From: Streptomyces sp. GSL17-111
Lineage (GTDB): Bacteria > Actinomycetota > Actinomycetes > Streptomycetales > Streptomycetaceae
Assembly (NCBI RefSeq): GCF_037911585.1
Contig: NZ_JBAJNS010000001.1
Location: 1,673,001 to 1,737,000, forward strand
Direction of reading: 5' to 3'
DNA: 64,000 bases
The position numbers were made by a program, and so were the translations under genes. Positions within the stretch are counted from its first letter, which is position 1. Each line of letters opens with the position of its first letter. Shown here piece by piece: positions 8,273-17,348 of the stretch. The notes beneath the pieces are model-generated. The model made no database searches, was not told the origin of the DNA, and saw only the letters and a list, made by a program, of their open reading frames with translations.

Positions 8273-9181
8273 GTGTCCAGCCGAAGCGAGCGGTGGGTCG
8301 AGAGCCCACAACAGCTCACCCTCACCGAGCCCGTCCACCGGGCGCAGATCCGCGTCGTCGGCGGCACCGTGAACGTCGTCGGCCTGGAGCCCAGCGCCAC
8401 CCCCCGGCTGGAGATCTCGGCCCTGGACGGCCCGCCGCTGCGCGTCGTCCAGGAGGGCGGCAGCCTGACCGTCGCCTACGAGGACGTGCCGTGGCAGGGG
8501 TTCCTCAAGCTGCTGGACGGCGAGGGGCGGCGGCGCAGCGCCGACGTCACCCTGGCCGTCCCCGCGTCCGCCGACGTGCGGGTGGCCGTCGTCGGTGCCG
8601 ACGCCGTGGTGTCACGCATCACCGGCCGGACCGAGATCCGCGGCATCTCCGGCGGCACGACACTCGTCGGGCTACGCGGCCCCGCCCACGCGCACACGGT
8701 CTCCGGTGGCGTCGAGGCCCAGGGCCTGGCGGGCGACCTCACGTTCCACTCGGTCTCCGGCACCCTCACGGTGATCGACGGCGGAGCGGGCGCCCTCAGG
8801 GCGGACACCGTCACCGGTGACCTCATCGTGGACGTGAGCGACACACACGGCGCGGCGTTCCCCGAAGCCCCCGGGGAGCCCAGGGACCACGAGCGGGGCT
8901 CCGTGCCCGGCGCGCTGTGTCTCACCAGCGTCTCCGGGGAGATCGCGATACGCCTCCCCCAGCGTCCCGACGCCGTGGTCGAGGCCCACACGGGCGGCGG
9001 CTCCCTCTCCTGCGGGTTTGACGACCTCCGGGTCAGCGGCCAATGGGGCGCCAAACGCCTCACCGGCACCCTCGGTTCCGGACGCGGCAGCGTGAAGGCC
9101 ACGACCGTCTCCGGTCGTATCGCGCTCCTGCGCAGGAGCCCCTCCCCCACCGACGCCCCCTCCTTCGCGAAGGACGCCTGA
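8273..9181 (+). CDS. DUF4097-family beta-strand repeat protein (302 aa)
   Basis: The protein is built of short repeating beta segments (GGTVNVV, SGGVEAQGL, SVSGTLTVI, TVTGDLIVDV, SVSGEIAIRL), the usual look of DUF4097 putative adhesin/beta-helix proteins. No signal peptide or membrane anchor is visible, so it is probably cytoplasmic despite the adhesin label. The GTG at 8273 is preceded by GGGGAGGA; an earlier in-frame start would run through the operator region. It is followed after 1 bp by the padR gene, a common streptomycete pairing. Its molecular role is unknown. Confidence 0.85.
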   Translation: MSSRSERWVESPQQLTLTEPVHRAQIRVVGGTVNVVGLEPSATPRLEISALDGPPLRVVQEGGSLTVAYEDVPWQGFLKLLDGEGRRRSADVTLAVPASADVRVAVVGADAVVSRITGRTEIRGISGGTTLVGLRGPAHAHTVSGGVEAQGLAGDLTFHSVSGTLTVIDGGAGALRADTVTGDLIVDVSDTHGAAFPEAPGEPRDHERGSVPGALCLTSVSGEIAIRLPQRPDAVVEAHTGGGSLSCGFDDLRVSGQWGAKRLTGTLGSGRGSVKATTVSGRIALLRRSPSPTDAPSFAKDA

Positions 9182-9182
9182 C

Positions 9183-10163
9183 ATGCCCCCCGTCTTCGCC
9201 CACGGCCGGCTCCGCCTGTACCTGCTGAAGCTCCTGGAGGAGGCCCCCCGGCACGGCTACGAGGTGATCAGGCTGCTGGAGGAGCGCTTCCGCGGCCTGT
9301 ACGCCCCGTCCGCCGGCACCGTCTACCCCCGCCTGGCGAAGTTGGAGGCCGAGGGGCTGGTCAGCCACACCACCGAGGGCGGGCGGAAGGTCTACCGGCT
9401 CACCCAGGACGGCCGCGCCGAGCTGGCGGGCCGTCGCGGCGAGCTGACCGACCTGGAGCGGGAGCTCCACGACTCCCTGGCGGCCCTGGCCGGGGAGATC
9501 CGGGAGGACGTCCGCGGCTCGGCGGACGACCTGCGCCGCGAGATGAGGGAGGCCGCCGAGCGCACGCGTGCCCCGGGCGAGGACGAGCCGGACGCCTGGT
9601 GGCAGACGGCCACCCGGGAGTGGAAGGAGGAGGCCCGCCGGGCCAAGGCGGAGAGCCGCAAGGCCCGCAAGGAGAGTCGCGCCGCCCAGGAGGAGGCCCG
9701 GCAGGCACATCAGGACGCCCAGCGGGCGGCGCAGGAGGAAGTCCGCCGGATCGCCCGCGAAGTGCAGGACCGCGTCTCCTCCCACACCCAGACCGGGGAC
9801 TGGCAGGGGGCGGTCCGGGAGGGCATGGCGCAGCTGGCGCGGGAGATGAGCCGGCTCGGGCGCTTCACGGGCAACACCCCGCCGTGGCACTCCCCGTCGA
9901 GCGGACCGCAGGAGGGCGAGGCGGGCGGACCTCCGGCGGGCGGCGGCCCGGCAGCACCCCCCGCGCCGGAGTGGGCGGCTGAGGGGAACGAGCCGGAGGC
10001 GGACCCGGCACGCAGTCTGGAACGCCTGCTGGACCGCTTCCGGGACGAGGTACGCGACGCCGCGCGGGACCACGGCGTCACCGAGGAACAGCTCCGGGAG
10101 GCACGCCGCCACCTGTCCACCGCCGCCGCCCACATCGGCGTCATACTCCGGGGCCCCCGCTGA
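9183..10163 (+). CDS. PadR-family transcriptional regulator with long charged C-terminal extension (326 aa)
   Basis: Residues 1-80 form a PadR winged helix (LKLLEEAPRHGYEVIRLLEE, then AGTVYPRLAKLEAEGLV and KVYRLTQDGRAEL). The remaining ~240 residues are unusually long for PadR. They contain a strongly charged, probably coiled-coil segment (about 95-200), then a Gly/Pro-rich linker and a final helical region ending in HIGVILRGPR. It is co-transcribed with the DUF4097 gene and is the natural candidate to bind the palindromes upstream. Confidence 0.88.
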   Translation: MPPVFAHGRLRLYLLKLLEEAPRHGYEVIRLLEERFRGLYAPSAGTVYPRLAKLEAEGLVSHTTEGGRKVYRLTQDGRAELAGRRGELTDLERELHDSLAALAGEIREDVRGSADDLRREMREAAERTRAPGEDEPDAWWQTATREWKEEARRAKAESRKARKESRAAQEEARQAHQDAQRAAQEEVRRIAREVQDRVSSHTQTGDWQGAVREGMAQLAREMSRLGRFTGNTPPWHSPSSGPQEGEAGGPPAGGGPAAPPAPEWAAEGNEPEADPARSLERLLDRFRDEVRDAARDHGVTEEQLREARRHLSTAAAHIGVILRGPR

Positions 10164-10175
10164 GCCGAAGGGCTC
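10162..10175. terminator. Short hairpin between convergent padR and GNAT genes
   Basis: GAGCC-GAAG-GGCTC begins at the padR stop codon. The 5-bp stem with a GNRA-like loop is weak, and termination here is only possible. Confidence 0.4.
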
Positions 10176-10195
10176 GGTTCGGATCGGACGGTGGA

Positions 10196-10687
10196 TCAGA
10201 CCAGGGCCTTCTCGAAGAAGTGGTCCGCGTAGGGCCCGTCGTGGTAGGCCGGGATCTCCCGGAAACCGCGCGCCGTGTACAGCGCCCGGGCCTCGACGAG
10301 GTCGGCTCGGGTGTCCAGGCGCAGGAGCACCGCTCCCAGTTCCCGCGCGGCCTCTTCCGCGGCCGCGAGCAGCAGGGCACCGCCTCCGGTGCCCCGCCGC
10401 TCCGGCCGTACGAAGACGCGGGTCAGTTCTCCGGTGCCGGGCTCCAGCAGCCGCACGCCCGCGCAGCCGACGACGTCCCCGGCGTACCGCCCGAGCAGAA
10501 AGCGTCCGTGCGGCGGCGCCAGCCCGTCGCTGGGCTCCTCGGCCATCGCCGTGCGGATCTCCTCCGCCGTCGCGGGCCGGCCGTGGTACCGGCCCACGAT
10601 GTCGGTGTAGTAGGCGAGCAGTGCCGCGCGGGCCTCGGCGCCGTCCACCGGCGCCGGGGCGACCGTCCAGCGCCTGGTGCCGTTCAC
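10196..10687 (-). CDS. GNAT-family N-acetyltransferase (163 aa)
   Basis: A single GNAT domain fills the protein. The acetyl-CoA-binding region is VFVRPERRGTGGGALLLAAA (R-R-G-T-G-G type), and the conserved late segment ALYTARGFREIPAY follows. The GTG start overlaps the stop of the oxidoreductase gene by 4 bp, so the two are translationally coupled. The acceptor substrate cannot be deduced. Confidence 0.88.
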   Translation of the reverse strand: MNGTRRWTVAPAPVDGAEARAALLAYYTDIVGRYHGRPATAEEIRTAMAEEPSDGLAPPHGRFLLGRYAGDVVGCAGVRLLEPGTGELTRVFVRPERRGTGGGALLLAAAEEAARELGAVLLRLDTRADLVEARALYTARGFREIPAYHDGPYADHFFEKALV

Positions 10688-11646
10688 ACCGTCAGCACGA
10701 TCTTGCCGAAGAGGTCCCCGGCGGCCATCTTCTCGAAGCCCTCACGCGCGCGGTCCAGCGGCAGCGTGGAGTCGATGACCGGACGCAGGCCCTTGGCCGC
10801 GCAGAAGTCCAGCAGCCCGGCCAGCTCCTCCTTGGTGCCCATGGTCGAGCCCATGACCTTCAGTTCCAGGAAGAAGATGCGGTTCAGCTCGGCGGCCTTC
10901 GGGTGGTAGCCGCTGGTCGCCCCGGAGATGACCAGCGCACCACCGGCCTTGAGGGACTTCACGGAGTGCGACCACGTCGCGGCGCCGACGGTCTCCATGA
11001 CGGCGTCCACCCGGTGCGGCAGCCGCGCCCCCGGCTCGAACACGGCCTCGGCGCCCAGTTCCAGCGCCTTCGCGCGCTTGGCCTCGTCCCGGCTGGTGGC
11101 GAAGACGCGCAGCCCCGCCGCCGCACCCAGCGCGATGGCGGCCGTCGCCACACCGCCCCCGGCCCCCTGGACGAGGACGCTGTCCCCCGGCCGGACACCG
11201 GCCTTGGTGAACAGCATGCGGTAGGCCGTCAGCCACGCCGTCGGCAGGCAGGCTGCTTCCTCGAAGGAGAGCTGTGCGGGCTTGGGCAGGACGTTCCACT
11301 GCGGCACGGCCACCCGCTCGGCGAAGGTGCCCTGGTACTTCTCGGTGAGGATGGTGCGCGGCTCGCGTGGGCCGACACCGTGGCCCGTCAGGCCGATCAC
11401 CGGGTAGACGACCACCTCGTTGCCGTCCGCGTCGATCCCGGCGGCGTCGCAGCCGAGAATCATCGGGAGCGCCTCCTCGCCCAGGCCGACGCCGCGCAGC
11501 GACCACAGGTCGTGGTGGTTCAGCGAGGCGGCCTTGACGTCGACGGTCGTCCAGCCGGGCGGCACGTCGGGCTCGGGGCGTTCCCCCAGCTCCAGGCCGG
11601 TCAGAGGCTGCTCGGGGTCCATGCGGGCGGCATACGCGGCAAACAT
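10684..11646 (-). CDS. Zinc-binding/quinone-type alcohol dehydrogenase (MDR family, 320 aa)
   Basis: The N-terminal GroES-like part holds LNHHDLWSLRGVG and LGCDAAGI. The Rossmann part has VQGAGGGVATAAIALG and VFATSRDEAKRAKALELGAE. This is the medium-chain dehydrogenase/reductase pattern, closest to NADPH:quinone-type enzymes. The ATG at 11646 starts the expected MFAAYAAR N-terminus. The gene overlaps the GNAT gene by 4 bp. The specific substrate is unknown. Confidence 0.85.
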   Translation of the reverse strand: MFAAYAARMDPEQPLTGLELGERPEPDVPPGWTTVDVKAASLNHHDLWSLRGVGLGEEALPMILGCDAAGIDADGNEVVVYPVIGLTGHGVGPREPRTILTEKYQGTFAERVAVPQWNVLPKPAQLSFEEAACLPTAWLTAYRMLFTKAGVRPGDSVLVQGAGGGVATAAIALGAAAGLRVFATSRDEAKRAKALELGAEAVFEPGARLPHRVDAVMETVGAATWSHSVKSLKAGGALVISGATSGYHPKAAELNRIFFLELKVMGSTMGTKEELAGLLDFCAAKGLRPVIDSTLPLDRAREGFEKMAAGDLFGKIVLTV

Positions 11647-11717
11647 GATCCTCAAGCTACGCGGCCCGGCGCCCGGGCGGAATGGGGTGCCGCTGTGACA
11701 CGCGCCGCGCACACGTG

Positions 11718-11753
11718 AGGGCGGTGCGGACCCGGCCGGGTCCGCACCGCCCT
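11718..11753. terminator. Strong hairpin terminating the amino-acid ABC operon
   Basis: An 18-bp perfect inverted repeat (arms 11718-11735 and 11736-11753, AGGGCGGTGCGGACCCGG type) lies 15 bp past the ABC ATPase stop. It has no U-tract, as is common in streptomycetes. Confidence 0.8.
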
Positions 11754-11768
11754 CGGTGCGCCGTGTGG

Positions 11769-12608
11769 TTACAGGACCTTCGAGAGGAAGGCCTGCGTGC
11801 GCTCGTGCTGCGGGTTGGTGAGGACATCCCGCGGGTTCCCGGACTCGACGACGACGCCGTCGTCCATGAACACGATGGAGTCGCCGACCTCGCGGGCGAA
11901 GCCCATCTCGTGGGTCACGACGATCATCGTCATGCCGTCCTCGGCGAGGCCGCGCATGACGTCCAGCACCTCGCCGACCAGCTCCGGGTCGAGCGCCGAG
12001 GTGGGCTCGTCGAAGAGCATCAGCTTGGGCTCCATGGCGAGCGCCCGCGCGATGGCGACGCGCTGCTGCTGGCCGCCGGAGAGCTGGGCCGGGTAGTTCC
12101 TCATCCGGTCGGCGAGGCCCACCCGTTCCAGCAGCCGCTCCGCCCGTTCCCGGGCCACGGCCCTGGACTCGCCCTTGACCTGGACGGGTGCCTCCATGAC
12201 GTTCTGCAGCGCCGTCATGTGCGGGAAGAGGTTGAAGCGCTGGAACACCATGCCGATGTCCTTGCGCTGCTCGGCCACCTCACGTTCCCGTAGCTCGTAG
12301 AGTCGGTCGCCCTTCTGCCGGTAGCCGACGAGCCGCCCGTCGACGTACAGCCGGCCGGCGTTGATCTTCTCCAGGTGGTTGATGCACCGCAGGAAGGTCG
12401 ACTTGCCCGAGCCGGACGGGCCGACGAGGCAGAACACCTCCTGTGCCGCCACCTCCAGATCGATGCCCTTGAGCACCTCGGTGTGGCCGAAGGACTTGTG
12501 CACCTGCTCGGCCTTCACCATGGGCAGGACGGGCTGCACGGCGTCCTCCTCGGTGCCGGTCGCCCCGGTACCGGTCCCGGCGGTGCCGGTTGCTTCTTTC
12601 TCGCTCAT
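11769..12608 (-). CDS. Polar amino-acid ABC transporter ATP-binding protein (279 aa)
   Basis: The ATPase has Walker [11 protein letters not shown]-loop [13 protein letters not shown], signature LSGGQQQR, Walker [13 protein letters not shown] and switch VTHEM. The length and NLFPH/TALQNV signature are those of polar amino-acid uptake ATPases (GlnQ/GluA type). A Thr/Gly-rich N-terminal tail of ~30 residues precedes the domain. Its ATG overlaps the permease stop by 4 bp, and it is the last gene of the operon. Confidence 0.92.
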   Translation of the reverse strand: MSEKEATGTAGTGTGATGTEEDAVQPVLPMVKAEQVHKSFGHTEVLKGIDLEVAAQEVFCLVGPSGSGKSTFLRCINHLEKINAGRLYVDGRLVGYRQKGDRLYELREREVAEQRKDIGMVFQRFNLFPHMTALQNVMEAPVQVKGESRAVARERAERLLERVGLADRMRNYPAQLSGGQQQRVAIARALAMEPKLMLFDEPTSALDPELVGEVLDVMRGLAEDGMTMIVVTHEMGFAREVGDSIVFMDDGVVVESGNPRDVLTNPQHERTQAFLSKVL

Positions 12609-13645
12609 ACGGTGGTGCCTCCCACCTTGCTCGGCGTGCGGAAGGCGGTCAGCTGGCCCCGGATGCGCTGCAGCGGGGTGGGCGGCAGGGCGCGGTCGGC
12701 GCCCTTGGAGTAGTGCCGCTCCAGGTAGTACTGGCCGACGTTGAAGATGGTCGTCAGGCCCAGGTACCAGACGGAGACGACGAGGTACATCTCCATCACG
12801 CTGTAGTCCGTGGTCCCCACGTTCTTGGCGACGTAGAACAGCTCCCCGTAGCCGATGGCGAACGCCAGCGACGAGGTCTTGAGCATGTTGATGTACTCGT
12901 TGCCCGTCGGCGGGATGATGACGCGCATCGCCTGGGGCAGCACGATCCGGCGCATCGTCTTGGAGCCGCTCATGCCGAGGGCGTGCGCGGCCTCCGTCTG
13001 ACCGTGGTCGACGGACTGGATTCCGGCACGGCTGATCTCCGCCATGTACGCGGCCTCGTTGAGTCCGAGGGCGAGCAGGGCGGCGACGAACGGCGTCATG
13101 ACGTCGTTCATCTCGTTCTTGTAGAGCGGTCCCAGGTCGACGTACGTGAAGACCGCCGACAGGTTGAACCAGAGCAGCAGCTGGACGATCACCGGGGTGC
13201 CGCGGAAGAACCAGATGTACGCGTAGGAGACCGCGGACAGCACCGGGTTCGAGGACAGCCGCATGACGGCCAGCAGCGTTCCCAGCACCACGCCGATGAG
13301 CATCGCGTAGACGCTGATCTTCAGCGTCTCCCACGCGGGCCAGAAGAACGTGCCGTCCGTCAGACGTTCGCCGACGACGCCCCAGGCGATGTCGCCGTTG
13401 ACGAAGGCGAGGGCGATCGCGGCGAGGGCGGCGAGGACGAGGGCGGCCCCGACCCACCGGCCCCAGTGGCGCACGGGGATGGCCTTGATGGCGGCCGGGG
13501 GGAGGTCGGCGGTGGCCGTCTCCTCCGTCGGGAGCGTGTCGGTCTTGGTCAGCCGGGTCTCGCCGACCTGTGCGTCGCGCCCGGCGGCCGCGGAGGCCCG
13601 GTCGGCCTCCTGCGGCTCGCCCGGCGTGTCAGGTGCTTCGTTCAC
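12605..13645 (-). CDS. Polar amino-acid ABC transporter permease (346 aa)
   Basis: A cytoplasmic N-terminal tail of ~70 residues is followed by several membrane segments and the HisM/GlnP-type permease core. The EAA-like loop is visible ([20 protein letters not shown]). TmD signatures include [12 protein letters not shown] and [15 protein letters not shown]. Only one permease gene is present, so it would act as a homodimer. It sits between the binding protein and ATPase genes. Confidence 0.92.
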   Translation of the reverse strand: MNEAPDTPGEPQEADRASAAAGRDAQVGETRLTKTDTLPTEETATADLPPAAIKAIPVRHWGRWVGAALVLAALAAIALAFVNGDIAWGVVGERLTDGTFFWPAWETLKISVYAMLIGVVLGTLLAVMRLSSNPVLSAVSYAYIWFFRGTPVIVQLLLWFNLSAVFTYVDLGPLYKNEMNDVMTPFVAALLALGLNEAAYMAEISRAGIQSVDHGQTEAAHALGMSGSKTMRRIVLPQAMRVIIPPTGNEYINMLKTSSLAFAIGYGELFYVAKNVGTTDYSVMEMYLVVSVWYLGLTTIFNVGQYYLERHYSKGADRALPPTPLQRIRGQLTAFRTPSKVGGTTV

Positions 13646-13682
13646 GGGAGTGTTGCCTCAATCAGGTGCAGGGAATGGCCCG

Positions 13683-13700
13683 GGGCGGTGCGGTCCGCCC
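13683..13700. terminator. Small hairpin between binding-protein and permease genes
   Basis: GGGCGG-TGCGGT-CCGCCC abuts the stop codon of the binding-protein gene. It may stabilise or attenuate the transcript so that binding protein exceeds membrane components. This is inference. Confidence 0.4.
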
Positions 13701-14651
13701 TCACTTGCCCGCGTTGACGGTGGCCTTCTCCAGCGCGCCTTCCTCGGCGCCCCACTCCTTCAGCACCTCCGCGTACTCACCGTTGTCCATGATCGCCTGG
13801 AGGGCCTGCTGGACGGCGTCGCGCAGCTCGGTGTTCTGCTTGTTGACGGCGATGCCGTAGGGGGCCGCGTCGATCTGCTCGCCGACGACCTCGAAGCGGT
13901 CGCCGCCGCCGGCGGTCTTCTCGGTGTAGATGGCCACCGGGTAGTCGGTGATGACGGCCTGGACGCGGCCGTTCTGGAGCTGGGTGACGGAGTCGGTGTC
14001 CTTGTCGGCGATGAACGGCTCGATCTTGTCGTCACCGCACTTCTCGATCTGCGCCTCCAGCAGCGCTTCGTTGGCCGTGCCGCGCTGGGCGGCGACCCCG
14101 AGGCCGCAGAGGTCGTCGAGGGTCTCGATCTTCTCCGGGTTGCCCTTCTCGACGAGCAGCGCCGAACCGGCCTGGAAGTAGTCGACGAAGTCGACCCCGC
14201 CCTCGGCGTCCTCGGCCGCGCCGTCCTGGCGCTCCTTGGTGTCGGTCATCGCCGACATGACGATGTCGTAGCGCTTGGAGTCGTTCAGGCCGATGATCAG
14301 CTGGTCGAAGGCGGCGTCCTGGAACTTCAGCTCGACGCCGAGCTGCTTGCTCATGGCCTCGGCGAGATCGGGGTCGATGCCCTTGATCTCCTCGCCCTCG
14401 ATGAACTCGATGGGCGGGTAGGCGATGTCCGAGCCGACGTTGATGACACCGGCGTCCTGGATGTCCTTGGGCAGCTGGTCGAAGAGCGGGGCCTCGGAGG
14501 AGGTGGTCTCCTTCTTGCCCTCGTCGCCGCTGTCCGCATTGTCGGTCTGGTCGCCGCAGCCGGTCAGTATCAGGGCCCCCGTGACCGCGATGGCTCCGGC
14601 CGCGGCGAGACGACGGCGCGCGGACGGACGGCGGGTGATGCGTGCGGTCAT
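13701..14651 (-). CDS. Polar amino-acid ABC transporter substrate-binding lipoprotein (316 aa)
   Basis: A twin-Arg-rich N-region and hydrophobic stretch end in the lipobox LTGC, with Cys32 as the lipid anchor. The mature part is a type-II periplasmic-binding fold of the glutamate/glutamine class (INVGSDIAYPPIEF, GIDPDLAEAMSKQLGVELKF, VTQLQNGRVQAVITDYPVA). It is first in the ABC operon, so the promoter must lie in the region upstream. The substrate is probably glutamate or another polar amino acid. Confidence 0.9.
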   Translation of the reverse strand: MTARITRRPSARRRLAAAGAIAVTGALILTGCGDQTDNADSGDEGKKETTSSEAPLFDQLPKDIQDAGVINVGSDIAYPPIEFIEGEEIKGIDPDLAEAMSKQLGVELKFQDAAFDQLIIGLNDSKRYDIVMSAMTDTKERQDGAAEDAEGGVDFVDYFQAGSALLVEKGNPEKIETLDDLCGLGVAAQRGTANEALLEAQIEKCGDDKIEPFIADKDTDSVTQLQNGRVQAVITDYPVAIYTEKTAGGGDRFEVVGEQIDAAPYGIAVNKQNTELRDAVQQALQAIMDNGEYAEVLKEWGAEEGALEKATVNAGK

Positions 14652-15207
14652 GGTGAGGTCCTCCTGCGAGGGGTGAGGGGGCGTTCAGCGGGCAGCGGCT
14701 CACGCCTTCGTGGGACGCGACCCTGCGTAATGGGAGGAATCTTGCCATCCGGACACGCCTCGGAAGAGGGGAGCGATATCAAAATCGGATAACGGAGATC
14801 GGTGACCGAACACCGTTTGGTCGGTTTCGGCACCCCGGAGGGCCCCTACCGACCGGATTGAGAGCTTCCTCACGCAACCGCGACCAGATTGCGAGGAAAG
14901 CCCCCTTCCCCCCTCACGCACCGCCCGATTGGGTCGTGTTCGCCGGATAAGTCCTCGATGATCGATCACCTTCCGTGGTCGTGACCCCCCGGGATTGGGA
15001 AAGGCGACTCGTGGCGCTCATCGTCATCCGGTACAAAGGGCTGCTACACCCCTCACCCGGGGACCAGGGCGCGTGTGCGGCGCGCCCGGCGTCCATAACC
15101 TCCCCCCTGAACGGTGGCGACCGCCCGACGGGAACGTGGACGTGGTTCCGCCCGCGCCTCAACCAGGCAGCGGTACCCTCGGCAATGAATTGGAATAAGG
15201 GGTCAAA
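14652..15207. other. Intergenic region between divergent ABC operon and malic enzyme gene
   Basis: This 556-bp stretch holds no convincing gene; frames inside it lack streptomycete codon bias. It is noticeably AT-richer than its flanks at about 14740-14830 and must contain the two divergent promoters. I see short near-dyads such as ACCGAACACCGTTTGGTCGG around 14810 but no confident operator. AAGGGG just before 15208 is the malic enzyme ribosome site. Confidence 0.6.
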
Positions 15208-16404
15208 GTGGCAGCGGAGATCGTCAATCCGCAGGAAGAGCTGGCCGAAGACGCGATCGACCCGGCCTTCGCACTGCACCGCGGCGGCAAGATGGCGGTG
15301 CGGGCGACCGTGCCCGTGCGGGACACGGCCGACCTGTCGCTGGCCTACACGCCCGGCGTCGCCAAGGTCTGCACGGCCATCGCGGAGCAGCCGGAGCTCG
15401 TGGACGACTACACCTGGAAGTCGCAGGTGGTCGCGGTCGTGACGGACGGCAGCGCCGTCCTCGGGCTCGGCGACATCGGGCCTGAGGCGTCCCTGCCCGT
15501 CATGGAGGGCAAGGCCATCCTGTTCAAGCAGTTCGGCGGCGTGGACGCGGTGCCGATCGCGCTGGACACCAAGGACGCGGACGAGATCGTGGAGACGGTC
15601 GTCCGGCTGGCCCCCTCCTTCGGTGGCGTCAACCTGGAGGACATCTCGGCCCCGCGCTGCTTCGAGATCGAGGAGCGGCTCAAGGAGCGGCTGAACATCC
15701 CCGTCTTCCACGACGACCAGCACGGGACCGCCATCGTGACGCTGGCCGCCCTGCGCAACGCGGCCCGGCTCACCGGGCGCGCACTGGGAGACCTGCGGGC
15801 CGTGATCTCCGGCGCGGGCGCGGCCGGCGTGGCCATCGCCAAGATCCTCATTGAGGCGGGCATCGGCGACGTCACCGTCTGTGACCGCAAGGGCATCGTC
15901 TCGGCGGCCCGCGACGACCTCAACGCCGTCAAGCGGGAGCTGGCCGGCTTCACCAACAAGGCCGGGCGCTCGGGGTCGCTGGAGGACGCCATGGCGGGCG
16001 CGGACGTCTTCATCGGCGTCAGCGGCGGCACGGTCCCCGAGCCGGCGGTCGCGACGATGGCCGAGGGCGCGTTCGTCTTCGCCATGGCCAACCCGAACCC
16101 GGAGATCCACCCGGACGTCGCGCGCAAGTACGCGGCCGTCGTGGCCACCGGGCGCAGCGACTACCCGAACCAGATCAACAACGTGCTCGCCTTCCCCGGT
16201 GTCTTCGCCGGTGCGCTCCAGGTGCGGGCGACGAGCATCACCGAGGGCATGAAACTGGCCGCGGCCGAGGCCCTGGCGGCTGTCGTGGCCGACGAGCTGA
16301 GCGCCGAGAAGGTCATCCCCTCGCCGTTCGACGAGCGGGTGGGCCCGGCGGTCACCGCCGCCGTCGCGGCGGCCGCCCGTGCGGAGGGCGTCGCCCGGCG
16401 CTAG
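15208..16404 (+). CDS. NAD(P)-dependent malic enzyme (398 aa)
   Basis: The protein shows the bacterial malic enzyme pattern: LSLAYTPGVAKVC, then VVTDGSAVLGLGDIGP, and the metal/substrate motif FEIEERLKERLNIPVFHDDQ. A Rossmann segment VISGAGAAGVAIAKILIEAG and the late motif FAMANPNPEI follow. It oxidatively decarboxylates malate to pyruvate. The length is normal for the short bacterial form without a phosphotransacetylase domain. The GTG start has AAGGGG upstream. A strong hairpin follows the stop. Confidence 0.93.
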   Translation: MAAEIVNPQEELAEDAIDPAFALHRGGKMAVRATVPVRDTADLSLAYTPGVAKVCTAIAEQPELVDDYTWKSQVVAVVTDGSAVLGLGDIGPEASLPVMEGKAILFKQFGGVDAVPIALDTKDADEIVETVVRLAPSFGGVNLEDISAPRCFEIEERLKERLNIPVFHDDQHGTAIVTLAALRNAARLTGRALGDLRAVISGAGAAGVAIAKILIEAGIGDVTVCDRKGIVSAARDDLNAVKRELAGFTNKAGRSGSLEDAMAGADVFIGVSGGTVPEPAVATMAEGAFVFAMANPNPEIHPDVARKYAAVVATGRSDYPNQINNVLAFPGVFAGALQVRATSITEGMKLAAAEALAAVVADELSAEKVIPSPFDERVGPAVTAAVAAAARAEGVARR

Positions 16405-16405
16405 T

Positions 16406-16460
16406 GACAGGACGGCGGGGGCGGTACGGGTGGACCCCGTGCCGCCCCCGCCGTCCTGTC
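16406..16460. terminator. Bidirectional 25-bp hairpin between malic enzyme and methyltransferase genes
   Basis: Arms 16406-16430 and 16436-16460 are complementary over 25 bp with one wobble pair and a loop of about five bases. Genes on both sides converge on it. Confidence 0.88.
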
Positions 16461-16481
16461 CGCACGCCACCCGTGCCGCGC

Positions 16482-17255
16482 CTACTTCAGCCCGAGGACC
16501 ATCGCGTCGCTCGGCGAGGCCCACACCGTCCTGGCCTCGGCGAAGCCGCCGTCGAGGAGGGCGCGTGCGTGCCAGGCCGGGGACTGCAGCTGTCCGTCCG
16601 CGTGGTCGTCGGCGGGCGCTCCGAAGATGCGGTCGCGCTCGGCGACGGCCCCGGCGAGCGCCGGGTCCTCGGCGGCGGCCCGCCACCAGTCGGTCCAGTC
16701 CTGGGCGCCGGCCGCCTTCTCCGTGGCCCGACGGGCCTTGTCGTGGCGTTGGGTCGCCTCGTTGATCCTCGGCGTGCGCTCGTCGGGCATGTGGTCGGCG
16801 TTGAGGAGGACGCCCCCGTCGCGCACGAGCCCGGCGAGCCGGCCGTAGAGCGCCGCCAGCTCCTCCGTCCGCAGCCAGTGCAGCGCGGTCGCCGTCAGGA
16901 CGGCGTCGAACCGCTGGTGCGGCAGCTTCCCGACCCAGTCGGGGTCGCGCAGATCGGCGCTGACGAAGCGGACCCGGCTCTCGTCGGCGAAGTGGCCGCG
17001 CGCGATGGTCAGCAGGGCCGGGTCGAGGTCGACGCCCACGCTTCGCGCGTTCGGGAACCGCGCGAGGAGCCGATCGGAGATACTGCCCGTACCGCAGGCC
17101 AGGTCGAGCACCAGCGGCTCGGGCCCGACGAGCGCCTCCACGGTGTCGAGCATCGTCCGGAAGCGCTCCTCGCGGTCAGGGAGGTACCACTGCTGCTGTC
17201 GGTCCCAGGAGTGCTGCCAGGCCTGCCAGTCGGTGTGTGCGGCGGTGTCCGTCAT
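16482..17255 (-). CDS. Class I SAM-dependent methyltransferase (257 aa)
   Basis: Motif I is LVLDLACGTGSISDRLL, motif II VGVDLDPALL, and the motif III/IV area is DAVLTATALHWLR, typical of class I methyltransferases of the Methyltransf_25/11 type. The ATG at 17255 is preceded by GGAGGGG. It is a single gene, convergent with the malic enzyme gene. The target molecule cannot be inferred. Confidence 0.85.
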   Translation of the reverse strand: MTDTAAHTDWQAWQHSWDRQQQWYLPDREERFRTMLDTVEALVGPEPLVLDLACGTGSISDRLLARFPNARSVGVDLDPALLTIARGHFADESRVRFVSADLRDPDWVGKLPHQRFDAVLTATALHWLRTEELAALYGRLAGLVRDGGVLLNADHMPDERTPRINEATQRHDKARRATEKAAGAQDWTDWWRAAAEDPALAGAVAERDRIFGAPADDHADGQLQSPAWHARALLDGGFAEARTVWASPSDAMVLGLK

Positions 17256-17348
17256 CGCTTCCCCTCCGTGAGTAATAGGCTGGCTCGGGGGCCAGCCCTT
17301 ACATCCCATCCTGTGCGCCACCCTAGACCTGAGCCGTAAGGATCACAA

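Noticed and set aside
14800..14830. Near-dyad ACCGAACACCGTTTGGTCGG as an operator
   Set aside because: The arms match poorly and no neighbouring regulator suggests a ligand, so it was not listed as a site.
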